Source: an uncultured Cohaesibacter sp. (GTDB lineage: Bacteria > Pseudomonadota > Alphaproteobacteria > Rhizobiales > Cohaesibacteraceae). From it: 64,000 bases of DNA. The notes beneath the pieces are model-generated. The model saw only the letters and a list, made by a program, of their open reading frames with translations, was not told the DNA's origin and did not search any database. The stretch covers positions 186,001 through 250,000 of the forward strand of contig NZ_OY762934.1 in the NCBI RefSeq assembly GCF_963667045.1. Direction: 5' to 3'. Below, piece by piece: positions 1 through 8,682 of the stretch (the first letter of the stretch is position 1; the number at the start of each line of letters is the position of its first letter). The position numbers were made by a program, and so were the translations under genes.

Positions 1-577
1 TCGTGATCGGGCCATCAAGATCGCCAATGATTTCAACGATACCATCGTTCTGCAGGGCAGTGCGCTTGATCAGGATATTCTGAAAGAAGCCGACATCCGC
101 GAAGCAGACACGATGATTGCGCTGACCAACAATGATCAGGTGAACATTCTGAGCTGTGCAATGGCCAAGCGTCTTGGCTGTTCACGCACGATGGCACTGC
201 TCAATGATTCCCACTATTCTGCGCTGGTGCATGACCTCGGAATCGATTCCAGTGTCAACCCGCGTTCTGTCACCATTTCCAAGATCCTGCAGCATGTGCG
301 GCGGGGTCGTATCCGTGGGGTTCATGCGGTGGAGGACGGCGCAGCCGAGGGCATCGAAGCGGAAGCTCTGGAGACCTCGCCACTGGTCGGCCGGCCGTTG
401 CGCAGCGTTGAATTTCCAGAAGGCGTCCGCGTCGGTGCCATTTACCGTGGTAACGAGGTGCTGATGCCGGATGGCGAGACGACCATTCAGGCTGGTGACC
501 GGGTCATTCTTTTTGCCCTTGCAGATCGCGTCAAGCAGGTGGAACTGCTGTTCCGCGTCAGTTTCGAATTTTTCTGA
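1..577 (+). CDS. trkA: Trk potassium uptake regulatory protein TrkA (C-terminal part)
   Basis: Peripheral NAD-binding subunit that gates the Trk potassium channel on the cytoplasmic side. The frame is open from base 2, so the start lies outside the window; 191 residues are visible. They comprise most of a second RCK-N (Rossmann) domain, then a typical RCK-C domain ending with the AGDRVILFA segment. The gene is followed after about 20 bases by trkH, so channel and gating subunit are probably co-transcribed. In related alphaproteobacteria this pair sits downstream of ntrYX, which would lie to the left. Identity rests on the domain pattern and the trkH neighbour. Confidence 0.9.
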   Translation, partial: RDRAIKIANDFNDTIVLQGSALDQDILKEADIREADTMIALTNNDQVNILSCAMAKRLGCSRTMALLNDSHYSALVHDLGIDSSVNPRSVTISKILQHVRRGRIRGVHAVEDGAAEGIEAEALETSPLVGRPLRSVEFPEGVRVGAIYRGNEVLMPDGETTIQAGDRVILFALADRVKQVELLFRVSFEFF

Positions 578-598
578 TCCCAACGAGGCTGATTGCGG

Positions 599-2062
599 AT
601 GACCGCCATTCTCTACTATCTGTCCATTCTGCTCGGAGCGCTCGGCAGCCTTATGCTGCCGACGGCGCTGGTGGCGCTCAGCGCGGGGGATGTGGAATTG
701 GCCGAGGGGTTTCTGTTGACTTCCGGTCTCACGGGGTTCCTTTCTGGCGGCATCTATTTTGCTCTACGTGGTCAGGAACGGGAGATGGTAAACCAGCAGA
801 CCTTTCTGCTGTGCGTCTTTGCATGGTTTGGTCTGCCGGTGGCAGCGGCCTTTCCCTTTGTTATGTCGGGCCAGATGGCATGGGTCGACGCCTTTTTTGA
901 AGCTGCTTCGGGGATCAGTACCACAGGGGCAACCATTTTCCCGACCCTTGAAGGGGTGCCAAAGGCGATCATCTTCTGGCGGGCCATTCTGCAATGGTTC
1001 GGCGGCTTCCTCACATTGCTGAGTTTTCTTCTTGTGCTGGCACCAAGTGGGGTCGGCGTCATTCGCGATACCTACAGCAAGTTCATGGAGCAGAGTCTGG
1101 GTGATGAAATCGGCTGGACGGCCAATGTCCTGCGACAGGTGGGAACCGCCTATGGGCTGATCACGCTTGCACTTGTTGTGTTGCTGGTCGTGGTGGGAAT
1201 TCCGCCCTTCGATTCCACCTGCATTGCCTTCTCGACCATTAGCACCGGTGGATTCTTGCCCTTTGATGGTGCGATCGGTGAGCACTATGATAACCGGTTG
1301 GCCGAGATCGTCATTGCCCTTGGCATGATCGCCGGGTCGTCAAGCGTCGTCTGGCATCGGATGGCGGTGCGCAAGAAGTTGCAGTTTCTCGTCGAACATC
1401 GGGAAAGCTACATTCTGTTTGCTCTGATGTTTGTGGTCGGCCTGTTCTATTCCATAACCCTCTTTCAGCTCGCCGGTGGCGCGAGCGTATTGGCGCCGAG
1501 CGCTGCGATCCGGCAGGGCTTCTTTGCCGCAATTTCCCTGATTTCGACTACCGGCTTCGAATTGCGCCACGCAGACGTTACGGTCTTTCCGGGGCTTTTG
1601 GTGGTCAGTCTGGCTCTGATGGGGGCGACTTCCTTTTCCACATCTGGCGGGCTCAAGATCTATCGTGTGGTCGCGCTTTTCATGCAGTTGGTGAGTGAAG
1701 TCAGCCGGTTGCTCCACCCCAACAAGATTCACAAGGGGCGGCTCGGTGATGCTCGGCCGACAATCCAGTTCATGAACGGTGTCTGGACCTCGCTGTTCCT
1801 GACACTCACCCTGATCGCCGTTGTAACAGGGGTCGTCACAAGCCACACCGGATATCTGGATGGCAGCATCCTGGCTACCGTTTCGAGTTTTGCCAATATC
1901 GGTCCGCTTTACAGCACCAGTTGGACGCAGACTGCCGACTGGCCCAGCTATTTCGAAATGGCGCCGGTTGTGAAATATGCTCTGGCAGCGACAATGCTGC
2001 TCGGGCGGGTGGAGATCATAGTTCTGCTGGGGGCACTGAGTTTCAGGACCTGGCTCAGATAA
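599..2062 (+). CDS. trkH: Trk system potassium uptake protein TrkH
   Basis: Membrane channel subunit for potassium uptake, 487 residues, close to the family length. It is highly hydrophobic, with repeated membrane-pore-membrane units; TTGATIF, ISTGGF and ISTTGF fit the P-loop selectivity-filter repeats of the TrkH/KtrB superfamily. A TTG at 593 is in frame, but the ATG at 599 has the better-spaced GAGG ribosome site (585-588), so I chose it. It follows trkA closely. The next 346 bases hold no gene and no clear terminator. Confidence 0.92.
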   Translation: MTAILYYLSILLGALGSLMLPTALVALSAGDVELAEGFLLTSGLTGFLSGGIYFALRGQEREMVNQQTFLLCVFAWFGLPVAAAFPFVMSGQMAWVDAFFEAASGISTTGATIFPTLEGVPKAIIFWRAILQWFGGFLTLLSFLLVLAPSGVGVIRDTYSKFMEQSLGDEIGWTANVLRQVGTAYGLITLALVVLLVVVGIPPFDSTCIAFSTISTGGFLPFDGAIGEHYDNRLAEIVIALGMIAGSSSVVWHRMAVRKKLQFLVEHRESYILFALMFVVGLFYSITLFQLAGGASVLAPSAAIRQGFFAAISLISTTGFELRHADVTVFPGLLVVSLALMGATSFSTSGGLKIYRVVALFMQLVSEVSRLLHPNKIHKGRLGDARPTIQFMNGVWTSLFLTLTLIAVVTGVVTSHTGYLDGSILATVSSFANIGPLYSTSWTQTADWPSYFEMAPVVKYALAATMLLGRVEIIVLLGALSFRTWLR

Positions 2063-2408
2063 GCCTGATATTGCAACACATTGGTTGGCTATTGGGCATA
2101 ATGCATAAATTGGTTGCGATTGCGACTTGGCAAGTGATCGGTTTTAGTTAAACTGGTAGCTTGAGAATCGATGTCTTAGAAATGTTCGATTTTTATGAGT
2201 TGGATTGCCAATGCAGTTAGCGGGGGGCTGCCGGGTGATCATTGGCAGAATTCCCCCAAGATATGTGGACAATATCAGTCTAGTGGCATCACGCGATCAA
2301 AAATGGCGTGGCTTAGGCTGGCTTAATCTTTCCGACTACGTCATACTTAAATCACATGACAGGTCTTGATGACCTCATGTTGAATGAAAAGAAAATAAGG
2401 CAGGACAC
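2063..2408. other. Intergenic region trkH-hfq
   Basis: No credible coding sequence. It contains an imperfect G-rich/C-rich hairpin (about 2220-2260; inner stem CTGCC/GGCAG, outer GGGGG/CCCCC) without a U tract, and an AT-rich stretch before hfq that should contain the hfq promoter. The hfq ribosome site (AAGGCAGG, ending about 2404) lies at its right end. I could not place -35 and -10 boxes with confidence. Confidence 0.5.
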
Positions 2409-2663
2409 ATGGCTGAACGCGCCCAGAACCTCCAAGATACCTTTCTCAATCATGTTAGAAAAACGAAGACACCTCTGACCATTTTTCTGGTCAATGGGGT
2501 CAAGTTGCAAGGTGTAGTAACCTGGTTCGATAACTTTTGCGTGCTTTTGCGCCGCGACGGGCATTCGCAGCTGGTTTACAAGCATGCCATCTCCACGATC
2601 ATGCCAAATGGACCGTTGACGCTGTTCGAAGCGGGCGAAAATGGCGAGAAGGCTGAGGGCTGA
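2409..2663 (+). CDS. hfq: RNA chaperone Hfq
   Basis: Sm-like hexameric RNA chaperone that pairs small RNAs with mRNAs. It has 84 residues, the usual short alphaproteobacterial length. The Sm1 segment ([13 protein letters not shown]), the FDNFCVLL strand and the Sm2 signature YKHAISTI are all present. The C-terminal tail is very short and acidic, as in rhizobial Hfq. The stop codon directly abuts the hflX start, so the two are translationally coupled, the widespread hfq-hflX arrangement. Confidence 0.97.
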   Translation: MAERAQNLQDTFLNHVRKTKTPLTIFLVNGVKLQGVVTWFDNFCVLLRRDGHSQLVYKHAISTIMPNGPLTLFEAGENGEKAEG

Positions 2664-4061
2664 TTGTCAGACTCAGACGAATTTGAAGATCAGGAAACAG
2701 GCAAACGCGCGAGCAAGATGATTGATCGTGGTGCCGTTGTAACGCGTGCTCTGGTTCTGGTTCCCATTCTTTCACAGTATTTGCAGAACAAGGCTGCGTC
2801 GGACGGACGAGTTATCCGACGCACCGATGAGGCGCGTCTTGAAGAAGCCGCCGGGCTTGCTGCCGCCATCGATCTCGATATCATCGACGTATTGCGCGTG
2901 CCGCTCAATGCCATTCGACCATCAACGCTGATCGGCAAGGGCAAGCTGGAGGACATCTGGGAGATCATCGACCGCGAGAAGGTTGATCTGGTCATTATCG
3001 ACCATCCGCTTTCGCCTATCCAGCAACGCAATCTGGAAAAGGAATGGGACACCAAGGTTCTCGACAGAACTGGCCTGATCCTCGAGATTTTCGGTCGTCG
3101 GGCCCAGACCAAGGAAGGCCGCTTGCAGGTCGAGCTGGCTCACCTCAATTACCAGAAGGGTCGCCTTGTACGCAGCTGGACGCACCTTGAGCGTCAGCGT
3201 GGTGGTATCGGCTTCATGGGGGGGCCTGGTGAAACTCAGATCGAAGCCGACCGGCGGGCACTTCAGGAAAAGATAAACCGGCTTGAGAAGGATCTCGAGC
3301 AGGTGCGCCGAACCCGTGGGTTGCACAGGTCCAACCGGCAGAAGGTTCCGCATCCGATCGTGGCGCTTGTCGGCTATACAAACGCCGGTAAATCGACGTT
3401 GTTCAACTATCTCACCGGTGCCGGAATCTTTGCCAAGGATCTGCTCTTTGCAACGCTTGATCCAACCTTGCGGACAATGGTACTGCCGCATGGGCGGTCG
3501 GTCATCCTGTCCGATACGGTCGGGTTCATCTCCGATCTGCCGACCCATCTGATTGCGGCTTTCCGTGCGACGCTGGAAGAAGTCCTTGAAGCTGATGTCA
3601 TTCTGCATGTGCGGGATATCGTGCATGAGGATACCAACGCGCAAGCAGAGGACGTTGCCAGTGTTCTGCATGATCTCGGGATCGATATCAACATTGACCC
3701 ACGCGTCATCGAAGTCTGGAACAAGATAGACCTGCTGCCCGAAGAAGAGCGACAAACTGTGCTCGACAGGGCTGCCAGTCAACAGCCGTCCCGTGCAACG
3801 GGACAGATGCAACCTGTTGCGGTTTCTGCTGTGACTGGTGAGGGCACCAGCGTCCTGTTGGCCGAAATCGAACAAAAGCTGTCTGAAGAAGACGATATCC
3901 TGACGGTTCATCTCGATTTTGAAGACGGGGAAGGACTTGCCTGGCTGTATCGCCATTGCGATGTGCTTGACCGGGCGGACGGCGAAGAGAAGATTGCTCT
4001 TCATGTTCGGACACAGGACAAGATCCAGTCCGAACTGCGCAGCCGTTTCGACGTTGACTAG
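2664..4061 (+). CDS. hflX: Ribosome-associated GTPase HflX
   Basis: GTPase that splits or rescues stalled 70S ribosomes, 465 residues. The N-terminal HflX domain (about 40-200) contains the GGIGFMGGPGETQ motif; a coiled coil follows (about 205-225), then the GTPase domain with G1 GYTNAGKST, G3 DTVGF and G4 NKID. The start is the TTG immediately after the hfq stop; GAGGG just upstream in the hfq tail serves as ribosome site. The next in-frame ATG (2718) would cut 18 residues that vary in the family. A Rho-independent terminator follows at 4088. Confidence 0.95.
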   Translation: MSDSDEFEDQETGKRASKMIDRGAVVTRALVLVPILSQYLQNKAASDGRVIRRTDEARLEEAAGLAAAIDLDIIDVLRVPLNAIRPSTLIGKGKLEDIWEIIDREKVDLVIIDHPLSPIQQRNLEKEWDTKVLDRTGLILEIFGRRAQTKEGRLQVELAHLNYQKGRLVRSWTHLERQRGGIGFMGGPGETQIEADRRALQEKINRLEKDLEQVRRTRGLHRSNRQKVPHPIVALVGYTNAGKSTLFNYLTGAGIFAKDLLFATLDPTLRTMVLPHGRSVILSDTVGFISDLPTHLIAAFRATLEEVLEADVILHVRDIVHEDTNAQAEDVASVLHDLGIDINIDPRVIEVWNKIDLLPEEERQTVLDRAASQQPSRATGQMQPVAVSAVTGEGTSVLLAEIEQKLSEEDDILTVHLDFEDGEGLAWLYRHCDVLDRADGEEKIALHVRTQDKIQSELRSRFDVD

Positions 4062-4087
4062 TCAGACAACTCCATAAATCAGGGCAG

Positions 4088-4124
4088 GGGCTCCGAACGC
4101 TGCTTGCATCCGGAGCCCTTTGTT
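4088..4124 (+). terminator. Rho-independent terminator of hfq-hflX
   Basis: Perfect 8-bp stem GGGCTCCG/CGGAGCCC (4088-4095 with 4111-4118), a 15-base loop and a short T-rich tail (TTTGTT). It sits between the convergent hflX and mazG genes. Confidence 0.75.
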
Positions 4125-4143
4125 CATGATAGACCGGAGACGG

Positions 4144-4989
4144 TCAATCCCGTTCACTCTTGGCTTCCTGCCAGAGATCTTCCATTTCATCGAGCGTGGC
4201 GTTTTCGAGGTTGTCACCGCGTTCGGCCAGCTCGTTTTCGATGTGACCGAAACGGTCCCGGAATTTCTGGTTGGTGTAGGACAGCGCTTCGTCGGGGTCA
4301 ACGTTCAGATGGCGGGCCAGGTTGGCCACGGCAAACAGCAGGTCGCCAATTTCGTTGCGGATGGCCTTTTCGTCAAGCTCATGGTCGATGAGTTCGGCGC
4401 GGACTTCTTCCACTTCCTCGGCGATCTTGTCGAGCACAAGAATGGGGTCGTTCCAGTCGAAGCCGACCTTGCTGGCCTGCTTCTGCAGTTTGACCGCGGC
4501 TTTCATCGCCGGCATGCCGCGCGGTACGGCATCAAGGAAGGTCTGCTCTTTTTCGGTCAGGCCAATGGCTTCGCGTTCCTTGGCGCGTTCGGCCTTTTCC
4601 TCTGCCTTGATGACTTCCCATGCTTCACGCACCATGCCCTTGTTGCGGGCTTCCGTGGTGCCGAAAACGTGGGGATGGCGGCGCAGCATCTTCTTTGTCA
4701 CGGCGAGAACGACGTCGCCAAAGTCGAAGCGGGCTGGATGGTCTTCCATTTCGCTGGCCATTTGGGCGTGGAAGATAACCTGGAGCAAAAGATCCCCCAG
4801 CTCATCCCGCATATCATAGAGGTCGTTCCGCTCGATGGCGTCCTGAACTTCGTAGGCTTCTTCTATGGTATAGGGGATGATGGAGGCGAAATCCTGTTCA
4901 ATGTCCCAAGGGCAACCTGTCTTCTTGTCACGGAGACGGGTCATGATTTCGACAAGCGTTGCTATGTCGCGAGAGGGCTGAAGTGTCAT
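4144..4989 (-). CDS. mazG: Nucleoside triphosphate pyrophosphohydrolase MazG
   Basis: House-cleaning enzyme that hydrolyses (d)NTPs to NMP and pyrophosphate. It has 281 residues and two all-alpha MazG domains. The first carries EEAYEV and DELGDLL, the second EEVEEV and NEIGDLL, the paired acidic Mg-binding motifs. The start at 4989 gives MTLQPSRDIATLVEIM, matching the usual N terminus; an upstream in-frame ATG (5034) would add 15 residues without a good ribosome site. It is convergent with hflX, as often in alphaproteobacteria. Confidence 0.94.
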   Translation of the reverse strand: MTLQPSRDIATLVEIMTRLRDKKTGCPWDIEQDFASIIPYTIEEAYEVQDAIERNDLYDMRDELGDLLLQVIFHAQMASEMEDHPARFDFGDVVLAVTKKMLRRHPHVFGTTEARNKGMVREAWEVIKAEEKAERAKEREAIGLTEKEQTFLDAVPRGMPAMKAAVKLQKQASKVGFDWNDPILVLDKIAEEVEEVRAELIDHELDEKAIRNEIGDLLFAVANLARHLNVDPDEALSYTNQKFRDRFGHIENELAERGDNLENATLDEMEDLWQEAKSERD

Positions 4990-5040
4990 ATCTGAACTCA
5001 AGATTATTTGCGGTGGCACGCTTAACGCATGCAAATTGAC

Positions 5041-5760
5041 TCACCGGGTACCGATGGTCATGTCCCGTTTATGCCCAAAGCCTTTGCGCTTTGCAATGGA
5101 GAAACCTGCTGATTGAAGGGTGCGGCGCACCCACCCGGCCGCGGTGTAGCTGGCAAGGGTCGCGCCGGGGTTGGAAGCGGCAAAGGCGGCTGTCATCAAC
5201 TCCAGAGACCAGAGCTCCGGATTGGTCTTGGGGTTGAAGCCGTCGAGATACCATGCGTCGATTCCATGGGGGATGCTGCTGATTCCGTCGGCGGCATCGC
5301 CGATAAACAGAATGAGCGTAACGGCGCCGAAATGGAGTGTCTGCCATCCATCGGTTTCCGGTTTCCATGCAGCGATCAGCCGCTCTGCCCAGGGAGCGAC
5401 ATCCTGCCAGCACGATAGTGCTCTTTCCAGACTGGTTCTGTCGAGCGGGTATTTCTCGAATGAGATGAAAGTCAGTTGTGCGTCTTGCGGAGTGGTGCCC
5501 GAGGTGCGGAGACCCACTAGTCGGGCAAAATGACTGTCCCATGCCTGCCAGGTGGCGAGAAAGTTGAGCCCGGTGCCGAAGCCGAACTCTCCGATTACCG
5601 GCGACTGGCCCGCCGCCCACCGCTGCTCCAGTCTGTTGCCATTGATGAAGACATGGCGCGTCTCCTCCAGACCGTTGTTACGGGTGTAATAGGTGTCATC
5701 GAAGCGTGTGGATTTAGGGGTCAAATTGTCCAGCCAAACGAGTTCGGGAGGGTTCGCCAT
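5041..5760 (-). CDS. mnmD: tRNA (mnm5s2U34) methyltransferase MnmD (MnmC N-domain type)
   Basis: SAM-dependent methyltransferase expected to complete 5-methylaminomethyl-2-thiouridine at the wobble base of some tRNAs. The 239 residues cover only the methyltransferase half of MnmC. Visible motifs are the SAM-binding GEFGFGTGLN (about 57-66) and the family signature DGFNPKTNPELW. The C-terminal FAD oxidase domain of enterobacterial MnmC is absent; a separate FAD oxidoreductase is encoded divergently 108 bases away and may supply it. Confidence 0.88.
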   Translation of the reverse strand: MANPPELVWLDNLTPKSTRFDDTYYTRNNGLEETRHVFINGNRLEQRWAAGQSPVIGEFGFGTGLNFLATWQAWDSHFARLVGLRTSGTTPQDAQLTFISFEKYPLDRTSLERALSCWQDVAPWAERLIAAWKPETDGWQTLHFGAVTLILFIGDAADGISSIPHGIDAWYLDGFNPKTNPELWSLELMTAAFAASNPGATLASYTAAGWVRRTLQSAGFSIAKRKGFGHKRDMTIGTR

Positions 5761-5868
5761 ATCAATTTTGCCTTTGATCGATTAGGGTACGGCAACCGTA
5801 ACTTTGGAAGCTTCAAAGTGGGGCCTCTGCCGTCATATCGCTTCCCTTCATAAAAAGAAAAGTCTGCC

Positions 5869-7047
5869 ATGCCAAGTGCTCTTAATACCTCATCTGTCTC
5901 TCACAGCGACTGCCTCATCGTGGGAGGCGGCGTGTTCGGGCTCTCCATCGCCAGAGCCTGTCTGGGTGCAGGCATGAGCGTTACGCTCGTTGACAAACAG
6001 GAGATCGGGCAGGGCGCGAGCTATGGTCTTCTGGGTGCGCTCCTGCCGCATATGTCGGAGAGATGGAATGAGAAAAAAGAATTTCAATTCAATGCTTTAA
6101 AGAATCTTTCTGATGTTAAAGTAGAACTTGAAGAAGAGGTCGGACTGTCAATTGGCTACGACCGTTGTGGCCGTGTCGTGCCCCTCGGGACAGCCAACCT
6201 CAGAGAGCGTCACGAAGTGCGTTCCAAGGAGGCTGAAACCCTCTGGCACGGCGCCGAGACTGGATACTATCACAAGGTCATGCCGCAGGACGATCTGGGC
6301 GGATGGCTCAACGCCGACCTTTGTTCCGAGGGCTATGCGTTCGACAATTTCTCTGCTCGCGCCAATCCGCGCGCCTATTGCGAGGCTGCCAGGGCCTCGG
6401 TGATCAAGCGCGGCGGTAAGGTGCTGGAGAATGCCGAGGTGGTCGATATCAAGGATCTGGGCGAGGGGGCCGAGATTACTCTCAGCAATGGCGACAGGCT
6501 CTCTGCCGGCATTGTGGTGCTGTCAGCCGGTTACAAGAGCTTTGCGATGATCGAGGCTCTGACAGGCATGACGGAGCTCGGCCAGGGCGTCAAGGGACAG
6601 GCATTGATTGCACATGTCGGTCAGAAACCGGGTTTGCCGATCCTTTATGACCGCACCGTTTATGTCGTGCCACATGATGACGGAGTTTGTGCGATCGGCA
6701 GTACGACCGAAGAGGTCTGGGAAGACGAGCATAGTACGGACGAGCGCTGCGATGAAATCTGGGCCAAGGCGCTGAACCTGTGTCCGATGCTGGAGGGCGC
6801 CGAGATCCTGCAGCGCTGGGCAGGTATTCGTCCGAAGGCAGAAAAGCGTGACCCGATGGTTGGATTCCTACCGGGATCTTCAAGCATCTATATCGCAACA
6901 GGCGGGTTCAAGATCGGTTTCGGGCTAGCGCATGCCATTGCCCAGGTTTCTGTTGAACGTCTGGCGAAGCTGCCGTCGACCCTGAAATTGCCTGAAAGCT
7001 TCGAAATGGCTTATCATCTCGACGGCAAGGCTTGGGGCAAGCACTAG
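5869..7047 (+). CDS. FAD-dependent oxidoreductase (DAO family), possible stand-alone MnmC oxidase partner
   Basis: A 392-residue flavoprotein of the D-amino-acid/glycine oxidase fold. The dinucleotide motif GGGVFG is at 19-24, followed by VTLVDKQEIGQGASYG, the DAO FAD-binding N terminus. The C-terminal WAGIRPKAEKRDPMVG and ATGGFKIGFGLA are typical of the family's FAD-contact region. Divergence from mnmD suggests a role in removing the carboxymethyl group from cmnm5U34, the reaction done by the C-terminal half of MnmC. The role is inferred from position; a general amine or amino-acid oxidase is the alternative. Confidence 0.8.
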   Translation: MPSALNTSSVSHSDCLIVGGGVFGLSIARACLGAGMSVTLVDKQEIGQGASYGLLGALLPHMSERWNEKKEFQFNALKNLSDVKVELEEEVGLSIGYDRCGRVVPLGTANLRERHEVRSKEAETLWHGAETGYYHKVMPQDDLGGWLNADLCSEGYAFDNFSARANPRAYCEAARASVIKRGGKVLENAEVVDIKDLGEGAEITLSNGDRLSAGIVVLSAGYKSFAMIEALTGMTELGQGVKGQALIAHVGQKPGLPILYDRTVYVVPHDDGVCAIGSTTEEVWEDEHSTDERCDEIWAKALNLCPMLEGAEILQRWAGIRPKAEKRDPMVGFLPGSSSIYIATGGFKIGFGLAHAIAQVSVERLAKLPSTLKLPESFEMAYHLDGKAWGKH

Positions 7048-7073
7048 TCTCATCGCTGACGTATGTGTACGCG

Positions 7074-7106
7074 AAAGCCGCCGGATGAGTGTCTGGCGGC
7101 TTTTCT
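7074..7106 (+). terminator. Rho-independent terminator after the FAD oxidoreductase
   Basis: Stem with GCCGCC/GGCGGC core (7077-7082 with 7095-7100), extended on both sides, followed by TTTTCTTTT. Strong and correctly oriented for the plus-strand oxidoreductase gene. Confidence 0.85.
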
Positions 7107-7847
7107 TTTGCGGCCTGCGAAGATGTGCGTTAGGGACGTTGTCGCAGGACGACAAGATGCGTATCAGGGGGGAGACCTGTGCATTGGACACCGGGAAAGT
7201 GGGGCATGGAGAGTGTGTTCAGCTGAGTTTTCTCTGTCAATCCAAAAGACGCATAATCTATATTATGGAACCAAAATGAAATATGCTGGATATATTGGAG
7301 ACGGTATCTGAATGTGTATTATGGCAAGATTCCAGTGTCTTACAATCACTTTATGGAGTCATGACTCAGGACTTCCTGTGAAATCGCCTTCAGGAGACTG
7401 TCGTTCATGTGCGGACGCGCTATTCTTCGTCCGTTTGACAAGATGATTGAAGACGACGCTAAAAGGACGGGAAATGCGCCACTCTGTGTTGACGTGATGC
7501 CTCACCTGAAGTGTTGCGGCTCGCCACCGTTGGCTTGTCGTGCGATGGCGTTCTTCTATGAGGTGCTGGGGACTGGCGTGGGTGGCATGAGCGCCCACGG
7601 ACAACGCTGTTTTGTCGTCTTGCTGTGTTGTCCGCAAGCGGAACCTGTCGACCCTGGCGAACGGCCTGCGAGAGGCTAATCTGTGGCGACCGTATCGGTG
7701 CGGCATCAAGATGGAGACATGCGCTCGTTGAGATCAGAGTTCTGCTGGCAAATTGAGTTGGTTATCCCGTTCCGGTGTTTATGCGCGGAAGACGCAGGCG
7801 CGGCTTAAGAGCCGCGCAAAGTGGAACTGAGGATCGGAGAAATCTGT
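7107..7847. other. Gene-poor interval of about 740 bases
   Basis: Overlapping open frames on both strands (plus 7407-7679, minus 7359-7709) have unnatural composition, no convincing ribosome site and no family resemblance. The plus frame begins MCGR like SRAP/YedK proteins, but the likeness ends there. I see no RNA gene or repeat. It may be eroded former coding sequence. Confidence 0.4.
7799..7818 (-). terminator. Hairpin downstream of the MBL hydrolase gene
   Basis: GCGCGGCT/AGCCGCGC arms around a short AAG-type loop, about 30 bases after the minus-strand MBL gene ends. There is no U tract on either strand, so it could be a weak terminator or an mRNA 3' end stabiliser. Confidence 0.35.
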
Positions 7848-8657
7848 TTAGAAGGACAGCGTCAGCCCGTCATGGGCCGGAATGACGCCCTCGGGCAATA
7901 TGTGCCGGAGCGTGTCATAGTCCATATCGATGTGCATGTGGGTCAGAATGGTCAGCTTCGGCTTCAGCCGCTCGACCCAGTGCAAAACCTCATCAAGGGA
8001 AAAATGGCTCGGATGTGGCGCGTAGCGCAAGGCGTCGACAATCCAGACATCGAGATCCTGCATCATCGAAATCGTTTCGGCTTCGAGATCATTGACGTCT
8101 GACGAGTATGCCAGGTTGCCAATGCGGAAGCCCAGCGAATGGATATCGCCATGAACCTGATTGTATGGCATCGCCTCGATGCGGCCAGCCGGACCGTCGA
8201 TGGTCACCATGCCACCATGAGCGATGCATTCGGACACAAGAATGGGTGGATAGCTGCTGCCTTCCGGCGTTTCAAAGCAATAGCCGAAGCCCTGATGCAA
8301 ACGCTTGAGCGTCATCTCATTGGCATAGACTTTCACCCGTTCTCGGCGGTTGAACACAAAGGCGCGCAGATCATCGATACCGTGGGTGTGGTCTGCATGA
8401 GGATGGGTATAGAGAACGCCGTCGACCCAGTCGATATTCTCGCGCAACATCTGCTCGCGAAAATCCGGACCGGTGTCAATGAGCGCACGGGTCACCTGAC
8501 CGTCCTGCCATTTTTCGACAAGAGCCGAACAACGGGTGCGCCGGTTCTTCGGGTTGTGCGGATCGCATTTGCCCCAGTCGTTGCCAACCCGTGGCACACC
8601 AGGCGATGATCCGCAGCCCAGAATACGCAGCTTATATCCGTTGTCCTTTGTCATCAC
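7848..8657 (-). CDS. MBL-fold metallo-hydrolase (PhnP-like)
   Basis: A 269-residue metallo-beta-lactamase-fold hydrolase. The metal-binding HPHADHTHG motif is clear, preceded by the strand ending ALIDTGPD and followed by YSSDV and THMHIDMD, all canonical ligand positions. It resembles the PhnP / phosphoribosyl cyclic phosphodiesterase branch, but no phn genes are nearby. It is the last gene of a minus-strand run after metG and tatD, an arrangement conserved in alphaproteobacteria, and lies 25 bases after tatD. The physiological substrate is unknown. Confidence 0.85.
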   Translation of the reverse strand: MMTKDNGYKLRILGCGSSPGVPRVGNDWGKCDPHNPKNRRTRCSALVEKWQDGQVTRALIDTGPDFREQMLRENIDWVDGVLYTHPHADHTHGIDDLRAFVFNRRERVKVYANEMTLKRLHQGFGYCFETPEGSSYPPILVSECIAHGGMVTIDGPAGRIEAMPYNQVHGDIHSLGFRIGNLAYSSDVNDLEAETISMMQDLDVWIVDALRYAPHPSHFSLDEVLHWVERLKPKLTILTHMHIDMDYDTLRHILPEGVIPAHDGLTLSF

Positions 8658-8682
8658 TCATTGCTTTCCGCAATTTGTTGCC

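Noticed and set aside
2922-4004. Long open frame of 360 residues on the minus strand opposite hflX
   Set aside because: It mirrors the third-position bias of hflX, has no family motifs and no ribosome site; hflX motifs on the plus strand are unmistakable.
7407-7679. Plus-strand frame beginning MCGR, considered as an SRAP (YedK) peptidase
   Set aside because: Only the first four residues resemble SRAP; the catalytic Asn, Glu and His blocks are absent and an equally long frame exists on the other strand.
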